Origin: Fragilariopsis cylindrus CCMP1102
Lineage: Eukaryota > Bacillariophyta > Bacillariophyceae > Bacillariales > Bacillariaceae
NCBI GenBank assembly: GCA_900095095.1
Contig: FMBT01000182.1
Span: 1 to 56,856 of the forward strand
Direction of reading: 5' to 3'
Length of the DNA stretch: 56,856 nt
The notes under the pieces were generated by a model. The model had not been told where the DNA came from. It saw only the letters and a program-made list of their open reading frames with translations, and made no database searches. Both the position numbers and the translations under genes were made by a program. This document shows, in pieces, positions 46,001-56,856 of this stretch (positions within the stretch are counted from its first letter, which is position 1; each line of letters opens with the position of its first letter).

Positions 46001-49000
46001 TTGCCATTATTTTTTCTGAGCCCCCTGTCTAATTGACCAGAAACTGGAGATCCAGCAAAAAATTCTAGATCTTGGTGAGTTCCGTCAATGATCCAGTACG
46101 GGACAAAGATACAGGCAGCCCTGGTAGCAGAGGAAAATTTCTGACAGTAATGTCTGATGCTTTCATCCTCGGACTGATCAGTACCACTCGTGCCATTCCC
46201 AAATTCGAAAGCAACCGAAAGATCCAATGCCACATTATCGGCATCTGCTACCCTCATTTTTGCAAAAGTTTTTGCGTTTTCTGATCTTGTGGCCATTGCG
46301 CTATTTTCTCGTGCTGGAATATCCACAGGAGAACTCCATCCCGGGTAGCGGCGAGAGTTGTCGCCATCCGTGCCAACAAATCGTACTCTAAGTTGGACAC
46401 GATCTGATGATAGAGATCCTGTCCAATGAGCTGATTCCCCACAGTCCAGTACACCAAGTTCTTCCCAGCCGGTCAGCATCACTGTGCGACTTCCGTCATT
46501 ACCATTTGTCTTACCGTTGTTTGAGATCTTAGAAAGCATTTTAACTCTCACTTGTACCGCAATTGGCAAAGCGAGAAAGTTCCGGATCATCAAAGGAGAT
46601 CTGAAAAAGATCATTCGTTGTTCTGGGACTTCAATCGATGAGTCTACATGTGAAAAGCTCGCACTTCCAATTCTAACTGCGCAGGCAGTTAGGTGAACCT
46701 TCTCGTTCGAATCAACAACGGCGTCGGTCTTACGATAGGTTGCACTTGGTGGGACCAGAATGGGCAGAACAATTTCTTCTTCCCCAATCAACCCTCTTCC
46801 AAAAGATTTAGGGGAAAATGGAGGAGGAGTTGATATCTCGATGGATTTGTCTACCAGCGAAACAATCTCTGCCTCATGCGAATATGATGAGTCACGAGAG
46901 AGTGCAGTTACAGAGAAACGGTATGACCCATCGTGTATGAAAGGAACGATGTCTGCTGGAACTGACACAGTCCCATCTTTTCTCCCGACATTATCGCTGC
47001 CTTCCTCCTTCGGGACTAAACAGCGCCACAAAAGCGAAAGCCCACTTTCATCTCGAACCTCACAAAGAAGATCTGAATCTGCTGCACTTTTTAGAACAAA
47101 CGGTGATTCTATTGAGACGACTTTAACATTTCCTCTGAGTGCAACACGCACGATGATCCATCCCAACGCCCTGGAATTGGAGTTAGATTTTACATCAGAT
47201 CTTGTCTTTACGTTCCGATCAAGAGGGTACCGATGCACCCCTACCGCATCTACTGGTATCTTAGCAGTGGCTTTAAACAAGAAATTTGTCGATCTTTTTC
47301 CTTTTGGAACATCAAAGTCGCCGTGATTTATTCTCCCGACAGTATCTTCGAAGTCACCAAGTTCAAGATAAATGTATGCTCGATGAGGATCACAAGTCTG
47401 TGAGAGTGATCTTTTGAGTGTGAGTGGTGCCTCTGAACAACTAGCGAGTATTATTTTAGCCGCATCTTCCCCACGTTTCGACCTATCATTATCCAGAACT
47501 TCTCTGAATCGTAAAGTCTAAAATATAGAGAGAAAGATAGGGTTAAAAGAAAGTTCATGGTAATCGATGTGGAGAAGGTCTGAAAAACGGCGATACGATG
47601 ACGTACCATTCCAGAGGCATTCCGGATTAAATGTGGGACAACCAATTTCGATCCGGTTCTTTTAGCGTTGTCAAGATAACCCATAACATTTTCGATCAAA
47701 GCACCGGTCAAATTTATGTTAAGAGGCATTCTATCCGACAGGACAGCAGAGATCGAAAACGGACCACAGATGTCGCGAGAATCGATTGTTTTTGTCGGTT
47801 GCCCAAATCCTTGGAGCCACTCCAGAGGGACCTGGGAAGGCATAGTATCGAAAAGTTTTGACTCGGTTTCAGACTGAGAGTCAGATGATGGATACAGCGC
47901 AGATGATATTGTAGTCCGAGCTGAACTTGAAAGCATCAGATAGCATAGGTCCGAATGCGAGATAAATGTAGACCCTTTCCCATCGGCGTTAGAAGATTGA
48001 GAACTTTGAAGAAACGGAGAACGAATGAGGCGTCTTATTTCACGCAAACGGTCCTTCCCTATCTCTGGTGGCTCACTCTCTGAGTTCTCTATACAAGACG
48101 ATTCAGTTTGTACCAGTGTGCTTGATATATCTGACTCATTCTTCGTTATTGGTTTCCAACGGCAGGCTTCTACTAAATCGACACCAAAACATACGTCTGC
48201 TGTCCAAGGCTCAATGAAGGGCTCCCAGGCAACCAAACGACGATTATGATAGTAACCAGTAACTTGGCATGCGATCCAACCGCCAACTGTAACGCTCATT
48301 ACTTCTGAACCTGAGTTGTACTGCCTTGGAGAGCCATTTTGTTGGTTTGTCCTCCTTCTTGCTATCATATTCAGATTTCGATTAATCGGAACAGCTGCAA
48401 TACCCGACGACACATTTGACAATTCAAACTTAATGATAGGTGACTCATTAAGGCGCGTCGCACCTCCTGGTACACACGTCACCAGAAATCCTTCGATCTC
48501 CATCCGACAAACCGAAGGCGAACTTTTCATCAAATCAATCAGCTTAGGCATCTGGGAATGTCTGGGGTTGATATTCGGTGCAGGACTATCCGTATCGTCT
48601 GCGAGTCTTCTGCTATCTTTCTGCTTCAGCATATCCAGAATTGGCTTGATTGAAACGCGGTAAGAATCGCTAAATCCTCCAGAGCTCTTCGAAGCAATGT
48701 AGAGCAAAACATCCACAAAGTTAGCTTTTAGATGTAAAAGTTGAGAAAACTCGACGTGGTATTCAGTACATTGAGTAGTAGCAGTATCTGCCATGGATGT
48801 GCCTGCTGCCCTGTATAAAAGCTCGAAATCGATGGGATTCGTTATCCGCTGTTCCCCGGCCACTGGCTGGCTTATTTTGAAATATATCCTTGGTAGAAGC
48901 GTGAATCTTGTTTGAGGTGAGTTATCGAGGTCCATAAGGATTATGTTGGTTCGAAGAGCTTGAAAGTTAGAAAGCTTGTAGTTTATTCTTGCCGTAAAAG

Positions 49001-52000
49001 CATTAACAAGTTTATAACATCTCTCTTGATCTTCAAAAAGTAATCCTGAATTCTGCGCTAAATATCTCGTAGAGAAATCCTTGAAGAGATCTACGTCGCC
49101 ATCATCCGTAAAATTCCCATCGAGATTGAGAGTGAGCCAAGGCATTGATGAATCATGTAAACAATCAAGAGCAAGTGCCAAGCTAAGTGATGCTTTCCAC
49201 CTAAATGTTACCACACCGCAGGGATCTTTGTCACCGTTCTTGACATACTCAATGATATCTCTTGATGACAATATGCACTCAAAAGTCTCGGCATCAGCAG
49301 ATAAAATAAGATTAATATCGTTAGGATGGTGTAAGAAACGAGCAAGAGCATTGCCTTTCCCTTTCTGTTCTGAACTTGATCTCCTACTGAATCCATGCGT
49401 TTTCTTCAACCCCTCTTTCAGATCTTGAATTGATCGAAAAAATGAAGGCAACACAAGACATTGAATCTTACCCCAATTGATATGCAGCCTGATTGTCTGG
49501 ACCCCATCCAAATGCATATAAAACTTGACGCGAACAAAGTACGGGAAGTCGAGACGAGCCTCTGGATCTTCGCCAATTACTCGAATCCCCTTCCCAGACG
49601 ATAGGTCGAACAGAGCAGAATCTCGAATCAAAATAGATGCAGTTACTTGTTCTCCTTGACTATAGTCAATATTGACATCAGTCATCGTAAATGAAATCAG
49701 GCGTGATGCATATGCAATAGGTTTTGAGTCATTCTCGCTAAGTAGCTGTACCTCCGCATCTTCAATCAAGATTTGAAGCCCAAATTGATGCCTACCTATC
49801 ATACTATTTGATGATGGAAGGAGATTGGTGGCTGAGTTGGACTCAGAATAATCTTCTTTTCTTGATCTCGTAGACTCGGGTGTCCTAAACGATTGCGAGA
49901 TATCAGCAAGCAGACCAATGATTGAAACCGATATGTTTATCTTCAGCGGCGCTACTTTTAAAATAGCGTCCACGTCTCGTCATTTGTTTTTCGAGATTGT
50001 ATTGAATTCCATCCGTATCTTGTCATCACTGCATCTATCTCGTTTAAAGAAGAATCAGCTCTCACAAGCAAAGGTAGAATGTCCTCAATGGATTCTTTAG
50101 TCGAACGAGAAATGAACTGGCTCATCAAAACAAGTTCAAATATAACAGAGAATGGTTCTAGAATCGGCCAGTCATCATAAGATCTGATCAAAGTGATATC
50201 AGTGACTCCCATTCGAAGTGAGACACGACCTTTATATGCAGACGATTCCTGAATACTTGTGACCACGGTAAATGCCATCAACATCTTGCTGCCGATGTCA
50301 TCTGAAACATTCCATTCGTTTTTATTTTCCTCGGGAAACTTAATATTAATTCTCCTTAAGACAACATCGATACGCCATCGTAATGGAGCATCACTAGCCA
50401 GTCGGTTTATAAAGGACATTTCGGACTTTTTTTCCGACGGTATCCCCGAATTCCCAGTCGAGATAATTTGACGTAGCTCGCGTCCGCTCTGAAGTAGCTT
50501 CGACACAGCTTCGGGGGAAGCAAGTAGAGATAGGGAGCATATTTTAATGCCTAAGTGAACATTTCGGACAGCTCGAACAACATGTTTAGTTTCAATTTCC
50601 TGCTTCACAACTCCAACAACCCAACCCCCCTCTCTTCAAACGGGACAAGCTGACTTCTCAGTCGTAGTTGAAATAATGAGCTATATGGATCTCTGCGCCC
50701 AAAAAGTTCACAGCCACGACCCATTTCTAAGTTTGCAATATCCAGAATCTGAGCATTAGCACACCGAATATCAATTTGAATTCTATTCCGATCTTGTGAA
50801 GTCAGTTGGAGTAGTCGAAGCGACGATTCTGTGACAACTACGGCTCCGATGACTTGATCTTGACAAGTTAGTGCGAGTCTTATGGAAGTCAGACGAAGCG
50901 CAAGTTCATAGTATTGTTGAGATTTTTTACCTTCTCCACTTTTTCGTTAGCTTCTACGAGCGAGCTATCAGTTGTATATGAGGGGGATTTAAACAACGCC
51001 ATCGCAGCTTTGACGCGACGAATACACTGGCAAATTGGAATTATACATTTGCGAGACGGCGATACCTCGACATCCCCGACGACAAGTCGAAGTCTACAAG
51101 ACTTAGTAAGATGACGGAACGATTCAGCTGATCGATGCTTCCGAATATCCATGACACCCCGAAGAAAACGATCCTCCATAGAGTGAGCGACCAGATGTGG
51201 CAAGTGTACGGGCAAAGCAGTGTCGCTGCTCCCACCCGAAAAAAGTAATGCTGTCGAGTTGTCACATTCATTCGACATATTTGAGACGGTTGCTGTCGCC
51301 TGGTCCAGACTGAAATACAATTTTGTGTCATTCGCATAGTGAAACAGCGCAAGTGCTACCTGGTTCACCACGAGCTCACAATCGGAAACAACCTCATCAT
51401 CTAGACCATCGCAGGATTCTTTTCCAGTACGCAACGTTATTTGTATCTCTTTTATAATAATTGAACCTTTGAACAACTCGCGGTTCAGATTTTTCATTAT
51501 CATATGGCAAGCTTGATCGTCTGCGGTAGAATCGCGGCGTTTCTTCTCTCGTATGAGAGCTTTAGCCGTTCTTGCCTGTTGCATTGCAGTCGCGACAAGT
51601 GCCTCTTTCTCTAACCCTGAGTTAGGATTATCATGGTTGTCAGACAGAAGAAAGTCTAAATCATAGCATAGAGCCTTCAATACCTTCAGCTCTGCTTTGG
51701 ATCGATCGAGCTCTTGCTTTATTTTCTTTCGTTTAAGTCTACGCTCTTGACGTTCTGCGTCAGTGATATCTGAAAAGTATTGCGCATTTTCTACCAGTAT
51801 GGCCGATAATTTTTTGATCATTACCTCTGACTCTTTGACACTTTCCTCTAAATCTCTTGAAAGCTTTTTTTGACCTCCAGTTGACATTGCAGAATGAAAA
51901 GAATCGTCATCAATTTCTTTACCACTTTCTGCAACGGAGTCGTCTTCTCCGACGTCTTCCTCTAATCGTGCTAAATTTTCAGCATTAAGGTAGCCATTTT

Positions 52001-55000
52001 GACCACCTCTACGATTCTTGGAATGGTCGGACATCGACGATACGTCAGATATCGATGGTTGTCTACGACGATGTCGACGGTCGTTCGAGGACCCGCCACT
52101 CTCTCCATCGATAACACTCTCTGCGTCTGCTATCCAATTATCTTCGAACCAAATACCCGAGTTTTCTCCACCTACAGATTCAGAACCTTCACGTGCATCG
52201 AAAAATTCACCCTCGTCGATTTCACTGTCTGTCTCGGAACTGTCGCTGTTATTTTGGAACGAAGTCTTTGTGAAATCGTGAATATATGGACCTCTCTTTC
52301 CATTTAAACTCGTTGACTTATTTGACGCACGTCTATATGTTTGCGAGGCTACATCAGCATGGACCAGCGATTTCCATATCTTCACTGCGACCCCAAAACG
52401 CGAAAGTAAGTCTTCGTTCAGGACCAGTTTCATTCTACCAATGATTGTATGAGCCTTGAGTTTGCACAGAGTGTGATCTGTTGGAATAACGGATTTTTGA
52501 ATTGTTGTCCGCAATTTGATCCCCGTGGATATATCAAATATCTCGGTCTCTCCACAAAACGTAACCTTGCCAGTCTGAAGACGCAACAGGTACTTATCGT
52601 AGAAGAGTTCTTCTATGTTTGATTCTTGTTGACTATTCTTTCTCTCAGAGTCTGGCTGTTTAGATGGGAATGCATCGTCAAGATCGAAGCTACCAGAGAA
52701 TGATTGATTTCCTCTTTCACTAACCTGAAGAGTTCCTATAGACATGGCCGATGAAATCCTGTGATTTTGAACCGAATTTCGTAAGGATTTGGGTGAACGA
52801 AAGATAGAGGATGGTATCCTAGGCGATCTGGAACCATTGAATGAGCTTTCATCTGTACTGTTTTGTCGTAGTTGTGGTAAAATGAGATCATCTAGAACCG
52901 AGTCTTCGTATTTTATCAAGGGAAGCTTGTTGAACTTGTTCCGAGAGATACCTGCTAGCCTGTCAGTCTTCAAAGATAATACCCCCAAGTCAATTACTAA
53001 ATCAGAGGTATCTCCCATGCCTATTCGAAGAACAGGACAATGCATGTTGATGTCAACATCCAGATTCTCATGATCAGATGCAGCAGACTCAGCCTTAGCC
53101 ATTAGTCCTAATTTCCCGAGTGTCAGAGAATTGAGATATGCGAGTGATAGTTCTCCCCAGAATTTTTCCACATTTGGAGCTGTCGTTACTTCTCTCATAA
53201 CCCCTTCAAGTGTGCCAACCATTGGCAGTCTGGATTCATATTAATCTCAAGAGGATTGAGCAACATGCGAAGTTCTTTGTTTACTTCTGGGTTTGTCGGC
53301 GGATTTTTTGCAAATGCAAAGATAAACAATGGGTTTTGTTCATCGCTATCATCAAAAGATCTGGTAGTTTCTTTCTTCAGTTGACTTGCAACCACGTATT
53401 GGCTCTTATCCATCCGAATCTCAGATACAGTTAAGTCTGTAACAGAAACTCTAAATCGAATTTCTTGTAGTCACCTTTTAAAACCCACCTATTTTAGTAA
53501 CTTGACTATTGAGCTCGAGAAATTTTTCGTGCAGTCGTTTCAGTTGCGTTTCCTCCGCAGTATATACAGCGGCGAAAAGAGTGCAAAGCGCACTTCTTCC
53601 ACTTGTATCGTTACTGATATTGCTGTAAGTGAGTCATTCCTAACTCCAGGCATATATTCACTATTCGGCACTTCGTCAAGGTATTGTAACAGTCTACCGA
53701 ATTCGTCTCTTGCTCGATGTCGTCTAATGTAGCATCCCGCACGGTGTCTTTCCACCACGAAGATCTAGAAGATCGCATGATACTATTACTTCCATCAGTG
53801 GTTCTAACGCACGAAGATCCTCCGTTTTTCATCCTGACCAGAGCTCGATATAATATGATATCTGTAACAGACAAATCACCGCGTTCGCCATCTTCCATGT
53901 CTTGCATTTCATTGGTTTCTTGTGGGGTCAATGGAGTCGAAAACTGATCATCCGTGTCATCTGGCGAGGATTCAGATGAAGTGTTCAATTGTCGTATCCT
54001 TCTTTCATAAAGTTTCATATACCGTGATCTTATGGCATACTTTTTCTGGAATCTACTCCATGACCACCTCAAGAAATTTTCTCTCAATTCAAACTGAATG
54101 ACTCGAGCGGCATAACACCACCAGGCCTTCGAATCTTCCAATACAGAAAATCTTGGACGAAATTTTCGATACTTCTTGACAAAATTGAAATTTTTTCGTT
54201 CTGCATATAGTCTTAACATTTGAACACATTGAAAGTCTCTTAGATTGGTGGATATGCAGTCGAGTTCGATGGTAACATCGATAGCAGGCCTTAAACTGAG
54301 ATCTTTCGGGGTGTTGGAAAGCAAAAAAGTGAGCTGACCCCCGACCGGTAGAAGTATAAAGGTATGTGTTGGAGTATATGATTCTTTAGAGGGAGAGGAC
54401 ATTAAACTACCCCTCCTTACAATACACAAATCCAGGGCCCCGGACATTTTTCCTAGATTGCCAGCACAAGTCTCATGAAGAACCGAGTGTTCAACGGGCA
54501 AACTATCTCCATACCCCAGTGCATTCCAATATGCAGCAAAGTGATTTATTTGTGCGACTTTTGCGACAACGGCATTATCGTTGGAAGCTTGTTCGTCCTT
54601 TTTTGTGTCGGCATGCTGCACGTGCATGCTTTCCATCGTAATACCAAAGGCAAATGGATTTTCGGGATCCGATTCATTGTCCTCGATTCGAATATGCAAA
54701 TCCCGAATATGAATGTGAACCTTCTCCGCAATCTCCTGTATCAATCCACTAGTTATTCGTTCTTTCAATATTTCTGTGTAAGTTTTGTTTCCCTCGAGTG
54801 AAACATAATTCTCATCACCTATATCTGTTGATGACTTTGCAAAGTTTTCTGATCTCGACAAGGCCTGCCTTCGCTTTTTGATTTCTTCTGACCTTAATTC
54901 CTCGTCGTGGAATGCAAAAGAGGTGCGGAATAAAACATGGACACCATCTAAGACCAAGACGACGGCTGCTTCTGGACTGGAAGGCGATCTACCGATACCA

Positions 55001-55272
55001 TTGCCACTGCTGATTGGATTAGACAATTTTGCCCAAGGGATAGTTATTTCCAATTGACGTAAGGAGCAATGGACAAGCTCAAAAGGTTGCCCTTTTCCTC
55101 GTAGCTTCGCATTAATAATTTCTTTTTTCACCTCCAAATTTTGTAGGGAAATGTAACCACTCCAAATTCCTAACTGTGCCGATTGCGTTGCCTTATTCTT
55201 GGCCAATGATTCATCTGTGAAATATTTCGAGAGGGTTTTGGAGAGAACATTTCCTGCAAGTTTCTCAAACAT
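43082..55272 (-). CDS. VPS13: VPS13 lipid-transfer protein (giant gene, 12 frame breaks)
   Basis: One gene with one clear intron (47518-47606, GTACGT...TTTTAG). Twelve single-base losses, near 53710, 53571, 53481, 53462, 53222, 50926, 50628, 49973, 45190, 45101, 44946 and 44904, must be restored. The result is 4,038 codons, exactly divisible by three. The N-terminal chorein domain begins MFEKLAGNVLSKTL with KYFTDESL and LGIWSGYISLQNLEVKKEI. An acidic, coiled-coil-rich middle carries EFFDARE. The SHR-binding/VAB region includes LENHTMYPLNF and FAWDEPELHRRALIIKASG. The C-terminal region has HGVGISLIDFTPKELLYIYL, LRSHYVSVWRIVDLL and LVRSRNPRLFAHLDGKDLLVEY. VPS13 proteins are rod-like bridges that move phospholipids in bulk between organelles. 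The start Met is the normal VPS13 N-terminus. Confidence 0.92.
52188..52208 (-). other. FFAT-type motif inside VPS13
   Basis: The coding strand reads EFFDARE (about residue 1,024), an exact match to the consensus EFFDAxE. An acidic tract (SETDSEIDEG) lies directly before it, as in functional FFAT motifs. Such motifs dock proteins to VAP receptors on the ER. Confidence 0.75.
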
Positions 55273-56033
55273 GATGTTATTGATTTACTATGACACAAAG
55301 CATTTGACACTAGTCCTACAGATGCGTTAACTGAATTGAAGGCATCACATCGAGATAACGACTTCTGTCGCCAATGGTTTGTGTCGTTGTTTGATTAGCT
55401 ATTACTACAAGTAGCTTATTAGACTTGTTCAATTAATTTGAGCGTCGTGAAAATTGAATCCTGATGCTTTTCATTGATGTTTTACTCCTTCACAAACATA
55501 CTTTTTTGATTTACTGCGGTCTAATTGAATACGTAATGTTTTCAAAAGGCGAACTCTTAAAAACAAATCAAAAGGATATGTTTTTAATTAATTGATAGAA
55601 ACTACTATACTTCAAAGTACTGTAGTACAAAACACAATATTTAAACATACACACAATTGAATATAACATAAGGAGGGCATTTTCTATGCAGTAGAGAGAA
55701 TAACCCAGACTTCAATACACTGCTACTATGCATAGTCAAATATATTCAAGTACTTGTATTCTTGGCATCAACTGCTTTAAAATGCCCCTCAATTTTGCCC
55801 TATTCAGCTTGAGCATGGTGACTCTATGGTACAGTAAAGAGAACAGCAATGCTACTCCTTGTAGCTTCATTAGTTTCTCTGTGAGATGAGCGATCAGCTT
55901 CTCTACTCGCCCAACCTTATAGTTGAATCTACTATTCGAAAGATTTTGATCATATTATTTCGATTCTTAGATTGCTTTATTTAACTTTTTAGCATCTAAT
56001 AAATGATATTTCGTATCTTGTTATTTTTATATT
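55273..56033. other. Intergenic region between VPS13 and LEO1
   Basis: AT-rich, the VPS13 promoter near its left end and the LEO1 3' flank at the right end. No gene is seen. Confidence 0.55.
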
Positions 56034-56856
56034 TTATTCATCATCATCATCCAAAAATGAAGATTGCTTCTTCTTCTTATGCACAGTTACCTGTTCTTCA
56101 TCATCATCTTCGTCAAATACCATTTCTTCCTCATCATCTTCACTGTCTTCCTGGACAGGCTTTTTTTGTCTCTTGTTGCGACCTCGATTCACGTACGATT
56201 GACCGTAGTCATCATCTGAGTCATCTCCATAATCATCCATCGCATCATCATCGTATTTGGAACCCTTCTTCAATGCCTTAATGTTGACAGTATCATAACC
56301 TTCATCGTCATCTGCCTCCAAGTACCTACGGTTCATACCAGGATTGCGGCCGCGACCACCACCACTACTACCGGTGACTCGTTTGCGTTGTTTAAGTTTT
56401 TCAGCATCATCAGTGTATCTGATCCGCTCTTCTTTAAGTCTTTCGGGATCCTCTTCTGTCATATAAGCCGCAATTTTGGCCTTTTTAATAGTCCTTTGAC
56501 GAACAGCCACAGTTAGACTCTTGTGAGCCTCGGATTGTAACGACGATGGTTTTGTGACGAATCGACTAGCAATGGGTCCGACACATTCCAGAACAGTTCC
56601 ACCGTTTTCTTGTGATTCTTCTTCGCCCTCTTTCTCGTCTTCTTCGTTGTTGCGAAAGGTTGCCTTTTGAGATTTGTATAAGTAACCATTTAGACCAGCA
56701 AATCCATCGCTGGTTGATGTATTGACGTTTTCAATACCGAATGATTCTTTGCCGATATGCATCGTAAATGATCCATCACTCCATTTGACTAATTTGGTAT
56801 TACTTTCTCTCACCAAACTCCCGTCCCCATCTCGTACTAAGCCCCGTTTTTCAATC
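56034..56856 (-). CDS. LEO1: LEO1, Paf1-complex subunit, 5' end outside window
   Basis: The frame is open to the window end, so the N-terminus is missing. The visible 274 residues start inside the LEO1 core: VRESNTKLVKWSDGSFTMHIG and ESFGIENV. Then come LNGYLYKSQKATF, IASRFVTKPSSLQSEAHKSLT and VAVRQRTIKKAKIAAYMTEE. A basic/Gly-rich patch (SSGGGRGRNPGMNRRYLEAD) and a long acidic tail with KKKKQ follow. LEO1 is part of the Paf1 elongation complex on RNA polymerase II and helps histone modification during transcription. The core matches the family throughout. The acidic stretch, usually N-terminal in animals, also lies C-terminal here. Confidence 0.9.
   Translation of the reverse strand, partial: IEKRGLVRDGDGSLVRESNTKLVKWSDGSFTMHIGKESFGIENVNTSTSDGFAGLNGYLYKSQKATFRNNEEDEKEGEEESQENGGTVLECVGPIASRFVTKPSSLQSEAHKSLTVAVRQRTIKKAKIAAYMTEEDPERLKEERIRYTDDAEKLKQRKRVTGSSGGGRGRNPGMNRRYLEADDDEGYDTVNIKALKKGSKYDDDAMDDYGDDSDDDYGQSYVNRGRNKRQKKPVQEDSEDDEEEMVFDEDDDEEQVTVHKKKKQSSFLDDDDE

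Noticed and set aside
53462..53490. A possible 25-base intron in VPS13 (GTGGGT...CTACAAG)
   Set aside because: Too short to splice. Two single-base homopolymer losses give a continuous family-like sequence instead.

Overview
The window is nuclear DNA from a photosynthetic stramenopile, most probably a diatom. Four lines of sequence evidence support this. Several proteins start with a signal peptide followed by an ASAFAP-like plastid-import junction (SSAFAF, SSAFGP, YSFTP). Introns are short GT-AG introns in an AT-rich background. The LTR retrotransposon is of Ty3/gypsy type. The housekeeping set (UFD1, KRI1, eIF3k, EAPP, VPS13, LEO1) is clearly eukaryotic. No rRNA, tRNA or CRISPR was recognised. 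Species was not determined.

Layout: 1-2.9 kb holds the 3' part of an Smr-domain gene (+) and UFD1 (-). 3.1-6.5 kb is an odd, locally GC-rich island with an unrecognised gene, bracketed by two copies of a 65-bp repeat. 6.7-16.3 kb carries small secreted or plastid-targeted proteins (a membrane protein, CREG-like, SAP-like/thioredoxin, an MsrB-like enzyme), an S28 peptidase and a METTL-type tRNA methyltransferase. 16.7-22 kb has an AAAP amino-acid transporter and KRI1. 22.5-29.3 kb is metabolic: phosphoglycerate mutase, a sulfotransferase-like/class-IV aminotransferase fusion with a 9-nt micro-exon, and an SPX-cytidylyltransferase fusion. 29.4-36.1 kb has a PPR protein, EAPP and eIF3k. 36.96-42.83 kb is one complete LTR retrotransposon with identical 188-bp LTRs and a 5-bp target duplication. 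43.1-55.3 kb is a single giant VPS13 gene of about 4,040 codons with an FFAT-type motif. The window ends inside LEO1.

An important caveat: many real genes are broken by single missing bases, mostly inside homopolymer runs (12 in VPS13, 2 in KRI1, 3 in the aminotransferase fusion, 2 in the PPR gene). Adding these bases gives total lengths divisible by three and continuous family-like sequence. I read them as probable long-read assembly errors rather than gene decay. Most of these genes should be treated as intact.

The most interesting biology is the SPX-cytidylyltransferase fusion, which suggests a phosphate-responsive step in phospholipid head-group metabolism. Next come the micro-exon, the VPS13 FFAT motif and the GC-rich island.
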